From Cryptomeria japonica (lineage: Eukaryota > Streptophyta > Pinopsida > Cupressales > Cupressaceae), in the NCBI RefSeq assembly GCF_030272615.1, contig NC_081414.1, positions 822,863,896 through 822,927,895 on the forward strand: a stretch of DNA of 64,000 bases, in the 5' to 3' direction. The notes beneath the pieces were generated by a model. That model did not search any database. It had not been told where the DNA came from and worked only from the letters and a program-made list of their open reading frames with translations. The position numbers and the translations under genes are program-made. Shown here piece after piece: positions 9,590-21,131 of the stretch. Position 1 is the first letter of the stretch. Every line of letters begins with the position of its first letter.

Positions 9590-10537
9590 TTGATTATGGT
9601 TATCTTCTCATCCTTTCTTGTTTTTTTTGGCCTTAATAAGATATATCTGCAGATGTTTCCTACACTGCGCATGAAATCTCGTTTGAACATTAAATGGAAT
9701 TGTAAATTTAGTAAAAAAATTTGGGCAACGATCTATTCAAATCTGGAATTTAGAATTAATGCAAAAGCACAATTAATGGCTTGGAAGATATTACATTGCA
9801 AAGTTGCCTAAAATTGACAGGTTGAAATGTATTGTGGTTCAACCTATTTGTTGTCCTTTTTGTCAAAAACATGATTATATGAAGCATGCTTTTTGGAGAT
9901 GCCAGGATGTTCAAAAATTGTGGAATTCTATCTACTTGCTATATTTGATCATTATCTTAATTGGAAAGAAGCTTTACTTGGTATTGGGTTGCATAATAAT
10001 GTTATTGGTGAAGGGGTTCGTCAGACTATTTCATTACATTTATGGAGAATCAATTGTAAGGCAGTCTTTAATAACCACAATGATCACTCGGATTTTGCAG
10101 TTCTAAAACTTTACTTGAACATATTTTATTGTCTTGCATCCATCTTCTCTCAATTGGAGGCGGGTTATAGAAGGAGCTTGAAGAGGGAGCTTCAAATTCA
10201 ATGCATTAAGAGTCAAGTTGATCAGCTGCTCAGAAATAAGAAGATCTCTGATGCTTAGGGTCTTTGGCCATTCCAATGTAATTGATTGTTTCCCAATTGG
10301 TCTTTTGTAAACTCATTTTGTTGTAGCAGCATGTTGCTTATAGTCTATCCTCTTGTTTGCAGTAGTTTGTTGTACTATATCTTATGGATTTTATTTGCTC
10401 ATGTATCTCTGAAAATATTTGTGTTGTTATTTGTTGTTCTGGACAACTAAGCAGCTTGATGTTTTCTTGACTTGATAGTCTTTTGATTATTTATTTGATA
10501 TTCTTATTTCATTCTTACAATATTAAAAAAAAAAAAA
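9590..10537 (+). pseudogene. 3' end of a LINE (reverse-transcriptase zinc-binding domain) with poly(A) tail
   Basis: Three successive frames give one decayed C-terminus of a plant LINE ORF2. 9620-9811: W-rich lead-in (FSKKIWATIYSNLEFRINAKAQLMAWKILH). 9804-9950: zinc-binding part with CCPFCQKHDYMKHAFWRC, followed by KLWNSI; this matches the zf-RVT pattern CPxC(x7-8)HxFxxC, then W. About 9950-10258: C-terminal tail (ISLHLWRINCKAVFNN, then basic residues) to a stop at 10256-10258. At least two frameshifts separate the parts. A run of 13 A residues at 10525-10537 about 265 bases later fits the LINE poly(A) end. The RT core is absent, as in typical 5'-truncated insertions. Confidence 0.78.
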
Positions 10538-12861
10538 TCATTCGGTTGAAATGTAAGTTAAGCTTAGGCAAAATAAAATTTTGTCCTTGTTCATCCTCTC
10601 TAGCACACCAAGGCAACTTTATTTTGACACTTCTTAGTTGTGCCAAGGGATTCAATATGGTAGGAAAGAAAAATTAAATGTTTGTTTGATTGGTTGAAGG
10701 AGATGACTTTTGTTTATTTGTTTGGGTTGGCTAGGCCTTGGGTCTGGTCTAGATTTTAAGGTTTTTTTTTACCTTTTCTAAGTTGTCATTTTTAAGAATT
10801 TTTAAAGTAATGTTATTTGTTTGTAAAATAAAAACTGCTAGAAAAACAAGCTCTTCTAAAAAAGGATTTGAATTTCCAACCAATTGATTAAAAGTTTACC
10901 ACTCTACCATTGATTTATTAAGGAACAATAAAGGTATGCAGTCTCTATATATCTTTAAAATGAAACAATCTATAACAAGTGCATCAATTTTGATAATTTA
11001 TTTTGTTTTTTTCATTCAAAAGACTGTATTTTATTTGAACTATTGGCAACCTTACTATCATCATAGACATGGGAGATAGGAAGTTCGATACTTCTAATCC
11101 CTACCATACAATGGGAGGGAATAGCTTATTTATTAGAAAAGTTGAGAGCTATGGAATCAACAAGTGTGCTTGTCTGAAGTACTAGCAATATTGTGAACTG
11201 TGGAAGGATTAGAGGATATAGCAGAAGCAAGTTGGAATCAACAATAGAAGTGCCTTAATCAAGGCACTAGTATCAAAGAAGGGGAAAAGGCCTCCTACAA
11301 AGATAGCTAGTTGTTGATGTTCACATATTAAGGTATAAAAGTCCACTAAATCTATTTTTATGTAAACCACTATACCTAAGTCCCATAGTCAAACACACCA
11401 AAGGACAAGAAGTCTACCTCTCTTAAACTCCCTCCCTCCCTTGAACATAGTGATTGGAGTCTTCATAACTAATGAGAAAAATTAGTCGAGCTAAGATGCA
11501 TGTACATGGGTCTTTAAAACTTGGACACATCTAGACTTTATAGGTGGATTCTTGGTCAAGTGACCCAACAAAGTTTGAACTTTTATCTTTCTAGCTTGGT
11601 ACAAACCACTTTCCAAAAAAAATAAAAAATGCAATCTATTCAAAACCATGATAGATATAACTAAGTAGCATAGTATTTTATATCTAACATGATTTAGAGA
11701 AATTATCCATTTTATCTAGGCTTCAATTAACAATGTTACATATTTCTACTGTATTAGTACTTGCCTCTTATTAATTTGATAGAATTCTAGGGTTATTCCA
11801 ATGCTCCACTATCTATAAGGGATGTAATACATTTAAGTTCGATAGAGTTACATGTATAAATAAGTGATGTCCTTATAGACTAAGAAAGAAGAGCATATTT
11901 AGATTAAACTTATGTCTCGCAATTTGTATTTATCTATCACCCAATATAAAATTAGATAAATATATGTGAACAAGGATACCTAGGCCACATAGTTCATATG
12001 TTCAATAGGGATTGTTACAACTATCAAAGTGGTTAGGGTGTCTCTCAACTAAAATGGGGAGAGTATACCACTTGTTCAATGAGTAGATTTTTGCTTTAGT
12101 TTAGTCATTGATTCAATACTAAGTTGTTTAAGGCTATTCATAGGATATTAGGATTCTCCAAATGAGTTGTGTGAGTTATAATTATCTCACGTTCAAGACA
12201 TTTCAATAAATTATTGAGAAGTCTCTTACCTCCACCTTCTACCAAGATAAAGGAAGGGTTATAGCTAGGTAGGGTTTCCCTACTATATGTGGTTGTAATA
12301 TATTTCCAGTTAATCCAATACCAAAATACCCATTCACCCCAAAATGAGAGGAGACTGTGAGATTAAATGAAGCATTGGGCACATCAATCCATGTAACAGA
12401 TAAATCATTATATATGAATTTTTATAAGGAAACACATTCCTAAACATACCAACTATTATATTAGGATCCCATAACTATAATAATTCAAGGTCAAGTCCTT
12501 TTTATCTAATATGCCAAAACCATATTGTTCACCTTTGTAGTAGTTGTTGCATGGATTAATAGTTCAAATAAATGAGATAATGGTACAAGACAAGCACTCT
12601 TACAAGTTCATATTGAAAGAAATTCATAATGTAAATAATATATAATTTATATTATTTTTCTTCAAGAATTTCTAATGCATTTGAATGGATTAAGTAATTT
12701 ATACTCATTACTTGTATCATGTGATTATAACCCCTCCTAAAACATGTTGAACAAATAGGTTAATTTCAACTAGTTTCTTCATGAGGTCTCCGTGGAAGCT
12801 TTCCAAAACCTTTCTAATAATTTCCCCAGTTTTTCTTCCATGTATGTTTAATATGTGAAGG
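10538..12861. other. Gene-free AT-rich stretch
   Basis: No recognisable coding or repeat structure on either strand. It separates the LINE tail from the copia gag relic. Confidence 0.45.
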
Positions 12862-13182
12862 TCAATTTTTGAAAAGGTTCAAACAACAAAGCTCCCACAA
12901 CAAAATAAAATTCAAGGGTTTTAGTGTGTTAAAGCTAATAGAAGTGGCTAAGTGATTCCATGATTTAGGCAATGAACACAATAGAATTGTGCTAGGAGTT
13001 CTTGTAGATAGACCTTCCCAATCCTCATTAGACATATTTGTAGGTTTCTTTGACTTTCTTATCGATGCCTTGCGCATAGCTTGCTACTCTAACGAGTCAC
13101 ACGTGTTGAGCTTCCAAAGCTAAAAGTTGTTCTTTCCATTAAATTTTCCCACCTTGAATGTTGCATTTGAAAGAGTCATCAT
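12862..13182 (-). pseudogene. Copia gag N-terminal relic, internally deleted
   Basis: Starting from the double Met at 13182, the minus strand reads MMTLSNATFKVGKFNGKNNF, a stop, LWKLNTCDSLE, a stop, QAMRKASIRKSKKPTNMSNEDWEGL, then TILLCSLPKSWNHLATSISF. This is the order seen in Tork/Tnt1-type copia gag: FxGxN(F/Y)xxWK near the start, a KxxxMxxEDWE motif, and the LLxSLPxSW motif of the UBN2 region. About 70-90 residues that normally separate DWE... from LLxSLP are missing, so the relic is internally deleted. It has two stops in 107 codons. A primer site (13236-13246) and LTR end (13249) lie just upstream, so this is the 5' end of a truncated minus-strand element. Confidence 0.72.
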
Positions 13183-13235
13183 TGATGCTACAAAATCAAC
13201 ATCGAATCCTAGCACACTTGTTGCAAAAGTAATCA

Positions 13236-13246
13236 CTTGGATACCA
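13236..13246 (-). promoter_or_regulatory. Copia primer-binding site and LTR end of the gag relic
   Basis: On the minus strand TACATAACA, two bases, then TGGTATCCAAG. CA before a TGGTATC site is the copia LTR/primer arrangement. The LTR would extend from 13249 to the right toward gene B's 3' end; its far end was not found. Confidence 0.6.
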
Positions 13247-13541
13247 CTTGTTATGTATGTGGAAGCATCAACATGGAATTAAATAATGCAACACAAATTA
13301 GTTGTAAAAATAATAAGAAAAAAATAAATTACAATAATGGAAAAATTATAAAGACAGATTTACATAGTAAAACCTTGACAATATGCCAAATAAACATCCA
13401 CAAGATAAAGAATTGGTATTCTTATTGCTCAAAGGAAAAACAATTACAATCTTCGTAGCTGCTCAACTGCCTAATCAAGATGATCATCAAATGATAACAG
13501 AAATACACAAACGAACCTCACAAACAAGCCAAAACAGCAAT

Positions 13542-14407
13542 TTATAAATTGTCATGAACAGCAATAAATTTGCTGATGGCATCGATGGCAAAGAAAAAAT
13601 AGACTGTGATTATGAAAAACACAAGTAAGAAGAAAAGACAGATCTGACGTGAGCCACCAGCAGCAGGTGTAGCTTGATTGTTATTTGGGGCTGCCTCTGA
13701 TCTCAATCGCTCTTCCGTGCGCATTTTGTGATAGATAATATTGAAGGGCACTCCTATAGTTGAAGAAAAAATTACCAAGCAGACTATCACAGCTAACAAA
13801 TTGGCGAGGCTCTTCCAATGGGTGAAATAGAGCCCCAAAAATGGGACAGAAATCCCAAAGAGTGCTAATACAAAAGTGACATATTTCCACTGTTCTTCTA
13901 CGACCTCTTCTATCTGCACATTCAGGGCTGCTTCGGGGCCAAATCGGTGCGGACCACGTCCTTGATCTATTATCACGGTCTCCACAGGAGCAGGACGCTC
14001 TTGATCTATTCCGTTCACATGTCCTGCTTTACAAATGCACAATAATGTATTCTGAGCTTCTACAGTCATGGTAATGTTACAAGAAAAACTCTCAATACTA
14101 AACTGCTTTTAATATTAGAAACATGGGGAACATAATTAAATTTATAAAATAACCGGCAGAAATTCACCACAAGGATTAACAATACATACCCTCTTCCACA
14201 ACGAGAGCCAGTTCTTTTTTCATAGCTTCCATGGCTGGAGCTTTCCACTGGAGAGGCACCTCTTCACTTCAACGCGAAAAGAAGCAACCTGCGCATATCG
14301 ATCAGAATAAAGGAAAATGTAAAATCTTAAAATATGACAGACAAGACGAGGAAAACACTTACGTTCAGAAAGATGTTGGGCTTGAGCTCTTCGTTTGTTG
14401 ATGACAT
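13542..14407 (-). CDS. Gene B: three-exon gene for a small membrane protein of an unrecognised family
   Basis: Model: exon 1 14363-14407, exon 2 14190-14247, exon 3 13542-14023, giving 194 aa. Donors are AAC/GTAAGTG and GAGG/GTATGT. Acceptors are CTCTCCAG/TGG and TTTGTAAAGCAG/GAC. Intron phases are 0 and 1, as in gene C. The product starts MSSTNEELKPN, has a Lys/Glu-rich part ending LVVEE, a polar linker, then EEQWKYVTF. Hydrophobic segments lie at about 82-102, 107-132 and 162-184. Between the last two is a charged loop (YHKMRTEERLRSE, PNNNQAT). No signal peptide or known catalytic motif is seen; an integral membrane protein is inferred. A stronger-looking acceptor at 14288/14289 (ATGCGCAG/GTTGC) would shift frame and force a start at 14232 (174 aa). 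I prefer the 194-aa model because it nearly equals C (195 aa). Function unknown. Confidence 0.75.
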
Positions 14408-14445
14408 TCAGAGCTTTAGTTTATGGATAAAGAGGCCCGAGATCT

Positions 14446-14455
14446 CCATTTATAG
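14446..14455 (-). promoter_or_regulatory. TATA box of gene B
   Basis: CTATAAATGG on the minus strand lies about 40-50 bases upstream of the exon 1 ATG at 14407, a plausible core promoter. Gene C has a matching GTATAAATAC element. Confidence 0.6.
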
Positions 14456-14479
14456 TAGTGAAGTGAAATGAAGAGGGAG

Positions 14480-15004
14480 TGTTAAGTGTATGATGAGAGA
14501 TCAAAGGATCCAACGGCTGGAATGGTTTTGGATCGGTGTTTTCCAAGGATCTAACGGTAGTTATGGAAGGGATCAGAACTTATAGGTGTTGTGATTATGC
14601 AAGAGATGACGACTTAATACGAGTGTGTCGTGCTTATGACGGGAGCCCAGTAAAGTCTTCCGTTGACCCAACAACTTTTTATGCTTCCAAGCAACCTGAC
14701 AATCAACATGGATGCAATTTTTTTGTTGGGTTTCGTTTATCAAAAGCAAGTGTAAAATGCACATATAAAATAAGTGTTATTAGATTTTTATTGATCTTTT
14801 TCTACATTCTATTGTATCATATTGGGAGGGGGTCTATAGAAAGGGTTATTGTTATTTTTTTATGCATGTATATATATATATATATAGTTATTTTTTGTTA
14901 TTGTATATATAATATCTTTATTAAAATTATTAAAAAGTCCTAATGAGTTTATCCATTTTCTTATCACAAAAATTATAAAATATTTTATTTGTTAAATACA
15001 GACA
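14480..15004. other. Upstream region of gene B
   Basis: No gene seen. Contains a TTGACCC (W-box core) at about 14662-14668 and a TA dinucleotide run at about 14869-14886. The plus-strand open frame here lacks any recognisable motif and runs into AT-rich DNA. Confidence 0.4.
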
Positions 15005-15667
15005 AACAAATTTATAAATATAAGATTTGCATTTTTTGCAAATAAAAAATGAAAAAATAAAAATGTGTTTATATGCACGGAGATAAATATATTTTTTGTT
15101 TTTAAAATTCTCATGACTTTTTTTTAAAATGTTGTATTGAAGACAAGTTTCTCACATATATATTTTGTTTTGTACAATAGAATAAAAATTTAACCTTCTA
15201 CTTTGTAATACACACACATATATATATATATGTGAATGTATCTATGGATAAGTAACATCCAAAAGCATATATGTGATGTATATATGAGATACCATAATTG
15301 TACACACTTTAAGGATTAGTTGATGTTAGTCAAATGTAGGCACATACATTTTTATATGTAAGATTTGCATTTATGGAAAGTGAAAATGTGAAAAATTGAG
15401 ATGTGCTTATGTGCAACAAAGGAAATTAAATTTTGTTTTTAAAATTGCCATGGATCTTTTTTTTTTAAATTCCATATCGAAGACCAACTTTTTGCATATA
15501 TATTTTGTATTGTAGAATACAATAAAAATTTAATCTTTTTTTTTGTAGTATATAAACACACACACATATATGTTAATGTGTGTACGTATAAGTGACATCT
15601 ACATGCATATAGGTAAATCTATATATGAAACAACACAATTGTAGACAATTTAAAGATTAGTTAATAG
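15005..15667 (+). repeat. Tandem duplication of about 320 bp, two copies
   Basis: Copy 1 (about 15005-15326) and copy 2 (about 15346-15667) share, in order: ATAAGATTTGCAT or GTAAGATTTGCAT, TTTTTAAAATT, CATATATATTTTGT, AATAAAAATTTAA, a CA/TA microsatellite (ACACACACATATAT), AAGTGACATC-like and ATTGTA.AC..TTTAA. They end in (A/G)GATTAGTT. Copies are clearly diverged. No coding potential. Confidence 0.8.
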
Positions 15668-16062
15668 CATTATTTTAAGAGTTGGGCTATAATCTAGATA
15701 CTAGTAAACATAATATGGAAATCACTTAACCTTTAGAGATATTTGGGATAATAACCTGTTGATACATACATAGTCATATGCACAATCCTTGTCTACTATA
15801 CATTCTACATTATTCATCATAATTGTATGAACAAAACTAAATCGTATTCACAATACATAGACTTGTCTACACACAACCATCTCAATCCATAATATTGTTA
15901 CCATGTTCGTGACTATTTTAGATTTGAAATAGTAAATATAGATATAATTCATTACCATGACTATAGGAAGTTGTACACAATCTTATCGGTTTCTAAGTAT
16001 ACTAATTCACCCCCCACCCTCTCATTATTCTACTGGATACATATTCTTTCATCATCATCAAT

Positions 16063-16075
16063 TGGTATTAGAGCT
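16063..16075 (+). promoter_or_regulatory. Copia primer-binding site
   Basis: TGGTATTAGAGCT, a diverged initiator-Met primer site, follows the LTR end ATTCTTTCATCA. It lies about 70 bases before the gag ATG at 16134. Confidence 0.75.
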
Positions 16076-16133
16076 ATCTCAAGTACTCTTAGATCTCTAA
16101 TCCTAATAGCTTGAGGAAAAGATCCTATAGATC

Positions 16134-19100
16134 ATGATGAAGAAAGAAGCTCCTAAGTTCAACAGAGAGAACTATAGAATCTGGAGTGACAGAATGAAGA
16201 TTTACATCAAAAGTCTTGGTAGTCAATATTGGGAGCATGTAGAAACTCAATATGTTGCACCTACTCGAACTTTGATTGATGATCAGAAGAAAAAGCAACA
16301 AGAGAATCATTAAGCATTAGAGGCTATCATAAGTTCCCTGTCTGATGTTGAATATGTAGATGTTCATGATCTTGAAACTGCAGATGAAGTGTGGAGAAAA
16401 CTTGAAGAGATTTATAGCGGTGATGAACATGTTAAGATTGCTAAAGAGGAGAGTTTAAGAGGAAATTTTGATGACATGAGAATGTCTGAAGGCAATAATA
16501 TCCAGTAGTATGGTCAAAGGATAAAAGAAATAGTTGGTGAAATAAAGAGTGCAGGAGGGAAAGTGGAAGATGCCACGGTGATCAGTAAGGTACTGAGAAC
16601 CCTACTATCGGTCTATGCTATTTGAGTTGCACCTATTCAGGAGATGAAATCCATTGACAAGACAAAGGTAACTCATGACTCTATCATTAGAAAACTTACT
16701 GATTTTGAGTTAAATGGCTATGATGGTAGTGTACAAAAATCAAAATCTGCATTCAGAGCTTCTGTCTCTAACCCATCTATGAGAAGAAGTAGAGATACCG
16801 TCCATAGCTATGAATCTAGATCCAGCAAAGATGCTAATGATGAAGATAATTTAGTGGAGCTTGAAGCATTGTTGGCAAAATGACTGCCTAGAGGTATTGG
16901 CAAATACAGAGGTAAGCTACCGTTGAAATATTTTGCTTGCAATAAGATTGGTCACATAGCAGCAAATTGTCCTAATAGTGAAAATGAACACAAGAGAGAC
17001 AAATTCAAGAAGTATAAAGGTGAAGGCAAGAGAGATTGTCTTGTAGATATTGACAGTGGTATTACTGATGATGATGCGAGTGAAGATATTGTGTTTGTGG
17101 CTATAAAGGAAGAGAAATCAGACTAGAAGGCTTTAGTGTCCAGGATGGATAACTCTAATGATTGGATCATTGATAGTGGTTGTTCATAACACATGACTGG
17201 TGATCGGAGCAAATTTCTTTCCTTAAAAGAGTTTGATGGTGGTGTTGTCAGATTTGGAAATGACTCACCTTGTATGGTCAAAGGTAAGGGAGTTATTTCT
17301 CTTAATGGGAAGAGCAGTGATGACGATGTCTATTGGGTTGAAGGTCTTAAGCATAATCTTCTGAGTGTGGCACAACTGAATGACAAAGGATACCACTAGA
17401 ATTTAAAAATGGCATGTGCAAAATATTTGACAACAAAGGTGAGTTGATTGCAACCGGTAAACAGACCAAAGGTAATCTATTTCATCTTTATTCTAAAGTT
17501 AGCAACTGTTTGATTGCAAAGATAGATGATAGATGGCTTTGGCATAGAAGATTTTGTCATATAAATTTTGACAATATTGTTAAAGTGAGTAAGTCTAAGA
17601 CAGTAAGAGGTCTACCTTAGATAGACAAACCGGTTAATGCTCTTTGTAAAGAATGTCAGTTAGGGAAGATGACTTCTACTTTCAAGAGAAAGTCCTTGTC
17701 AATGGAGCACTTCTTAGATTTTTTTCATACAGATCTATGTGGACCAATAAGAACTAGAAGCATTTCAAGTGATAGATATTTCGTGATCTTCACTGATGAC
17801 TGTTCAAGGATGATGTTGGTCACACTCTTGAAAGATAAGAATGACGCTTTTTGGTAAATTCAATGCATTCAAGGCCTTAACTAAGAAAGAGAGTGGCAAA
17901 AAGATTAAATGTCTAAGAACAGATCAAGGCGGTGAATTCACTTGTGAGGAGTTCACTAAGTATTGTGATGAGAATGGTATCAAGCGGCAACTTTCTGCAC
18001 CAAGGACAACACAGTAGAATGGTATACCAGAAAGAAACAATTGGTCAGTTGTTGAAGCTGCTAGGACTATGTTGATACAAGGAGGTGTGGCAAAAATATT
18101 TTGGAGAGAAGCTGTAAGTACAACGGTCTACACAATGAACCAGGTTCTGGTGAAAAGAGGTAAGGACAAGATACCTTATGAGTACTAGTATGGAAGATCA
18201 CATGATCTTAGTTATTTTAAGATCTTTGGTAGTAAATGATTTATTAAAAGAGGTGATTACATTAGCAAGTTTGCAACAAAGAGTGATGACGACATATTTC
18301 TTGGCTATTCCACCAAGAGTAAGGCCTAAAAATGTTTCAATAACCAAACTTAGAGAATTGTTGAGAGTGTTGATGTTCGAGTAGATGAATGTCTTGAAGT
18401 TTTAGAAGGAACTAGTTCTGAGAAAAAGGATGAAGATCCTTGCATTTTGCTTTTGGAACTTGAAACAGTTGAATCTAAAACCGGTAAGGTAAATCCTGAT
18501 GTACTTGTTCAACCGAAACAAATGATTTCTGAAGAAGAAGATGATGAAGAAGCTAAACCTAAGGAGAATGATCATGTTATTCCTAGATATGTGAGACTAA
18601 ATCATAGTCCTGAGCAGATTATTGGGGATAAGGATGTTGGAGTACTTACTAGAAGAAGAATAAGAGAGAACTCTTGCATGATCTCTACCATTGAACCAAG
18701 AAGTGCTAAGGAGGATTTTGGTGATGATCATTAAGTTAAGGCAATGAAAGAGGAATTGGATCAGATTGAGAAAAACAACACTTGGACCCTAGTACCCCGA
18801 CCGGTAAACAAGAATGTCATAGGTACTAAATGGGTGTTCAGAAACAAGTTAAATGAAGATGGTGTTGTAGTTCGCAATAAGGAAAGATTAGTCTGCAAAG
18901 GTTATGCACAAGAAGAAGGAGAAGATTATGGAGAAAAATTTGCACCAATAGCAAGATTGGAAGGAGTCAAAACATTTCTTGCATTTGCAGCTCACAAGAA
19001 GTTCAAGGTATACTAGATGGACGTTAAGGCTGCATTTTTTAATGGGATATTGGAAGAAGAGGTTTATATAGAGTAGCTTGATGGTTATGCATTGACAGAT

Positions 19101-20033
19101 AAAGAAGACATGGTATGCATATTGGATAAAGCTTTATATGGATTAAAACAGACACCCAAAGCATGGTATGAAAGGCTTCATACACATTTGATGAAGATAG
19201 GCTTTGCAAGAACCAGTGATGACAACAATATTTATCTCAAGTCTAAAGGAGATAAAATACTAGTTAGTGAAGTATTTGGTGATGACATTATATTTGAAGG
19301 TAATGATGTCATGAGAAATAGTTTTGTAGATGAAATGAAGAATGAGTTTGAAATATCATTAGTAGGGGAAATACAAATTTTCATAGTCTTGCAGATACAA
19401 CAAATGAAGAATGGTATTTTCATTACTCAATCTAAGTATGTGAAAGAAGTTTTGAAGGCTTTTGGCATGAGTGACTGTAAACCAGTTGGAACTCCAATGG
19501 TTACAGGTTGTAAATTATCCAAGGAAGACAAATCTAAGTCTATAGATGAAAAATAATATAGGTCAATGATTGGAAAATTACACTATGTAGTTCACAGTCG
19601 ATCGGATATTACCCATGTAGTTGGTGTAGTTTCTAGATTTGTGAAGAATCCAAAGGAAGGACATCTGATAGCAACCAAGAGAATTTTTAGATATCTGAAA
19701 GGTACAGTTGATTTTGGGTTATGGTATCCATATGGAGGAAATTCTGATTTGAAGGTGTACACAGATGTTTATTGGGCAAGAAATGTTGATGATCGGAAGA
19801 GTACTGCCAGTGGAGCATTCTTTCTAGGAGGAAGTATTTTTTCATGGAGTAGTAAAAAGAAGAGTTGTACTTCACAATCTACTGTTGAAGATGAATATGT
19901 AACAGTTTATATGAATTGCACACAAGCTATTTGGATGAGGCACATTTTGGAAGGTTTTAAGATGAAGATCTCAAAACCTATTAAGATTTTACTTGATGAT
20001 GATTATCATGTATTCATCACTTGTTGTCATTGA
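16134..20033 (+). pseudogene. Copia gag-pol polyprotein, many stops and frameshifts
   Basis: Gag starts MMKKEAPKFNRENYRIWSDRM at 16134 and stays in one frame to 17399 with six in-frame stops before a frameshift there. The zinc knuckle near 16925 reads KYFACNKIGHIAANC; its first Cys is now Tyr. Protease: IIDSGCS then a stop, HMTGD (about 17163). Integrase: zinc-binding HRRF..H and CKEC (17540-17660), DLCGP and FTDDCSRM (17720-17815), TDQGGEF (17920), GIPERNN (18020). RT: NTWTLVP...GTKWVF (18780-18840), DVKAAFFNG (19020), LYGLKQTPKAWYERL (19130), and FGDDII where YVDD-like is expected (19275). RNase H: YTDVYWA, SWSSKK, STVEDEYV (19760-19900). It breaks off after KPIKILLDDD, before the usual C-terminal part. 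Many stops read as Gln, Arg or Trp codons changed by C-to-T or G-to-A. Not functional. Confidence 0.9.
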
Positions 20034-21131
20034 TGAAACACTCTCACACACACATATGATTACATTGACTACCAATGTAACTTCATTGATTTACATTGTT
20101 AACCTGTATGTTTAAGTTCTATCTCTAATCAGTACTCTGTGTCAACCGGTATGTGCCTAAGAGATAACCTGTGGTTACATTAAGTCGGCATCAAAATGAA
20201 GATAAAGTTGAAGATGAAGATCAAGCGAAAGATTCCAAGACAATGGTTCACATATTGTGTTCCAACTGATTTTGACTGCTCTAACCGGTATTTGATTTTG
20301 CGATGAGTTACTAGCATCATTTTCTTAGCATTCATTTTAGTGATGAGTTATGTTTACTTGTCTAGATACACTGCACCTAGGAAAGTGTGTTATGATTTCC
20401 TATGGCCGACATAAGATTTGTATATCTATTTATAGACATCTCAGTGAATCATTCAAAAAAGGAGAGATCTGATATAGAGAATGGTATGCGAATAGTGATA
20501 CGCATCTAGAGTGAAATCTTTTGTTGAAGAGTGATACGTGTTAAGATGAAGAGCAATGTCGAATGTACTTAGAATGATCTGATCAAGAAAGTCTTGTGCT
20601 ACTCATAACAGATCAAATCTTTCTTGTTGTTTTCTAGTCATTACAACATAATCAAATCCCCTAACTGGGTAAGCTATAACAAGATTCATTGTACAAATCC
20701 TCTAACAAGGTGATCCATTAGTTTGGATTCTAAAATTCTCCAGCAAGGTTAGTCTTAACAGGGTAGTACTCTTAACAAGGTAGTACTCTTAATAGGGTAT
20801 AAGCTTCTAATCAAGCTTGTGATCTCTAACAAGATTTTCTCCTAGTAGAGCACTTTGTAAGACCTTAACCGGTCAGTTTTCTATTACTGCAGATAGTTAA
20901 CTTGTGAGTTCCATCTCACCATGGTTTTTACCTATTTGGGTTTTCCATGTACAAACACTTGTCTTATAGTGGATGTTCTACTTTATGTAGATGTTTTTAT
21001 TTCATTTTGGATAGCATGTATTTTGTTCAAATTCGTAGTTAAGTTCATCTACCGGTTAGTGTTTAAAGTTGTGCATGTTTTGGTGTCACTGATTCACCCC
21101 CCCCCCCTCTCAGTGCTTTTCAAGACCTTCA
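20000..21131 (+). repeat. 3' LTR-like region of the plus-strand copia element
   Basis: Contains TGTTGTCATTGATGAA, several ACCGGT motifs, AACAAGGTAGTACTCTTAA repeats (20757-20800), and near its end CTGATTCACC, a C11 run (21097-21107) and CTCTCAG. That tail is shared by all copia LTRs in the window. The end is placed at TTCA (21131) because the next bases read as gypsy RT on the minus strand. The left end is uncertain because RNase H is deleted into it. Confidence 0.65.

Larger units (their letters stand above)
15990..21131 (+). mobile_element. Decayed Ty1/copia retrotransposon, plus strand
   Basis: The order is a 5' LTR end, primer site (16063), gag-protease-integrase-RT-RNase H (16134 to about 20000) and a 3' LTR-like region (about 20000-21131). 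The 5' LTR end (CTAATTCACCCCCC...CTCTCA...ATTCTTTCATCA) resembles the LTR end at 61984-62035. The rest of the 5' LTR is too diverged or rearranged to delimit. The right end abuts the truncated gypsy element in mid-RT, so copia probably inserted there. The left flank has no matching gypsy sequence, so a later deletion or rearrangement occurred. Confidence 0.8.

Noticed and set aside
13237-13458. Plus-strand frame rich in Asn, Lys and Ile near 13.3 kb
   Set aside because: Lies in the probable LTR of the minus-strand copia gag relic; AT-driven composition.
14536-14943. Plus-strand frame upstream of gene B
   Set aside because: Lies in the divergent promoter region, ends in a TA microsatellite and Ile/Tyr-rich text; no motif.
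20022-21131. Solo LTR interpretation of the region left of the gypsy break
   Set aside because: The region is joined directly to a copia RNase H frame and its flanks (TCACT and ATGAA) do not match as a target duplication.
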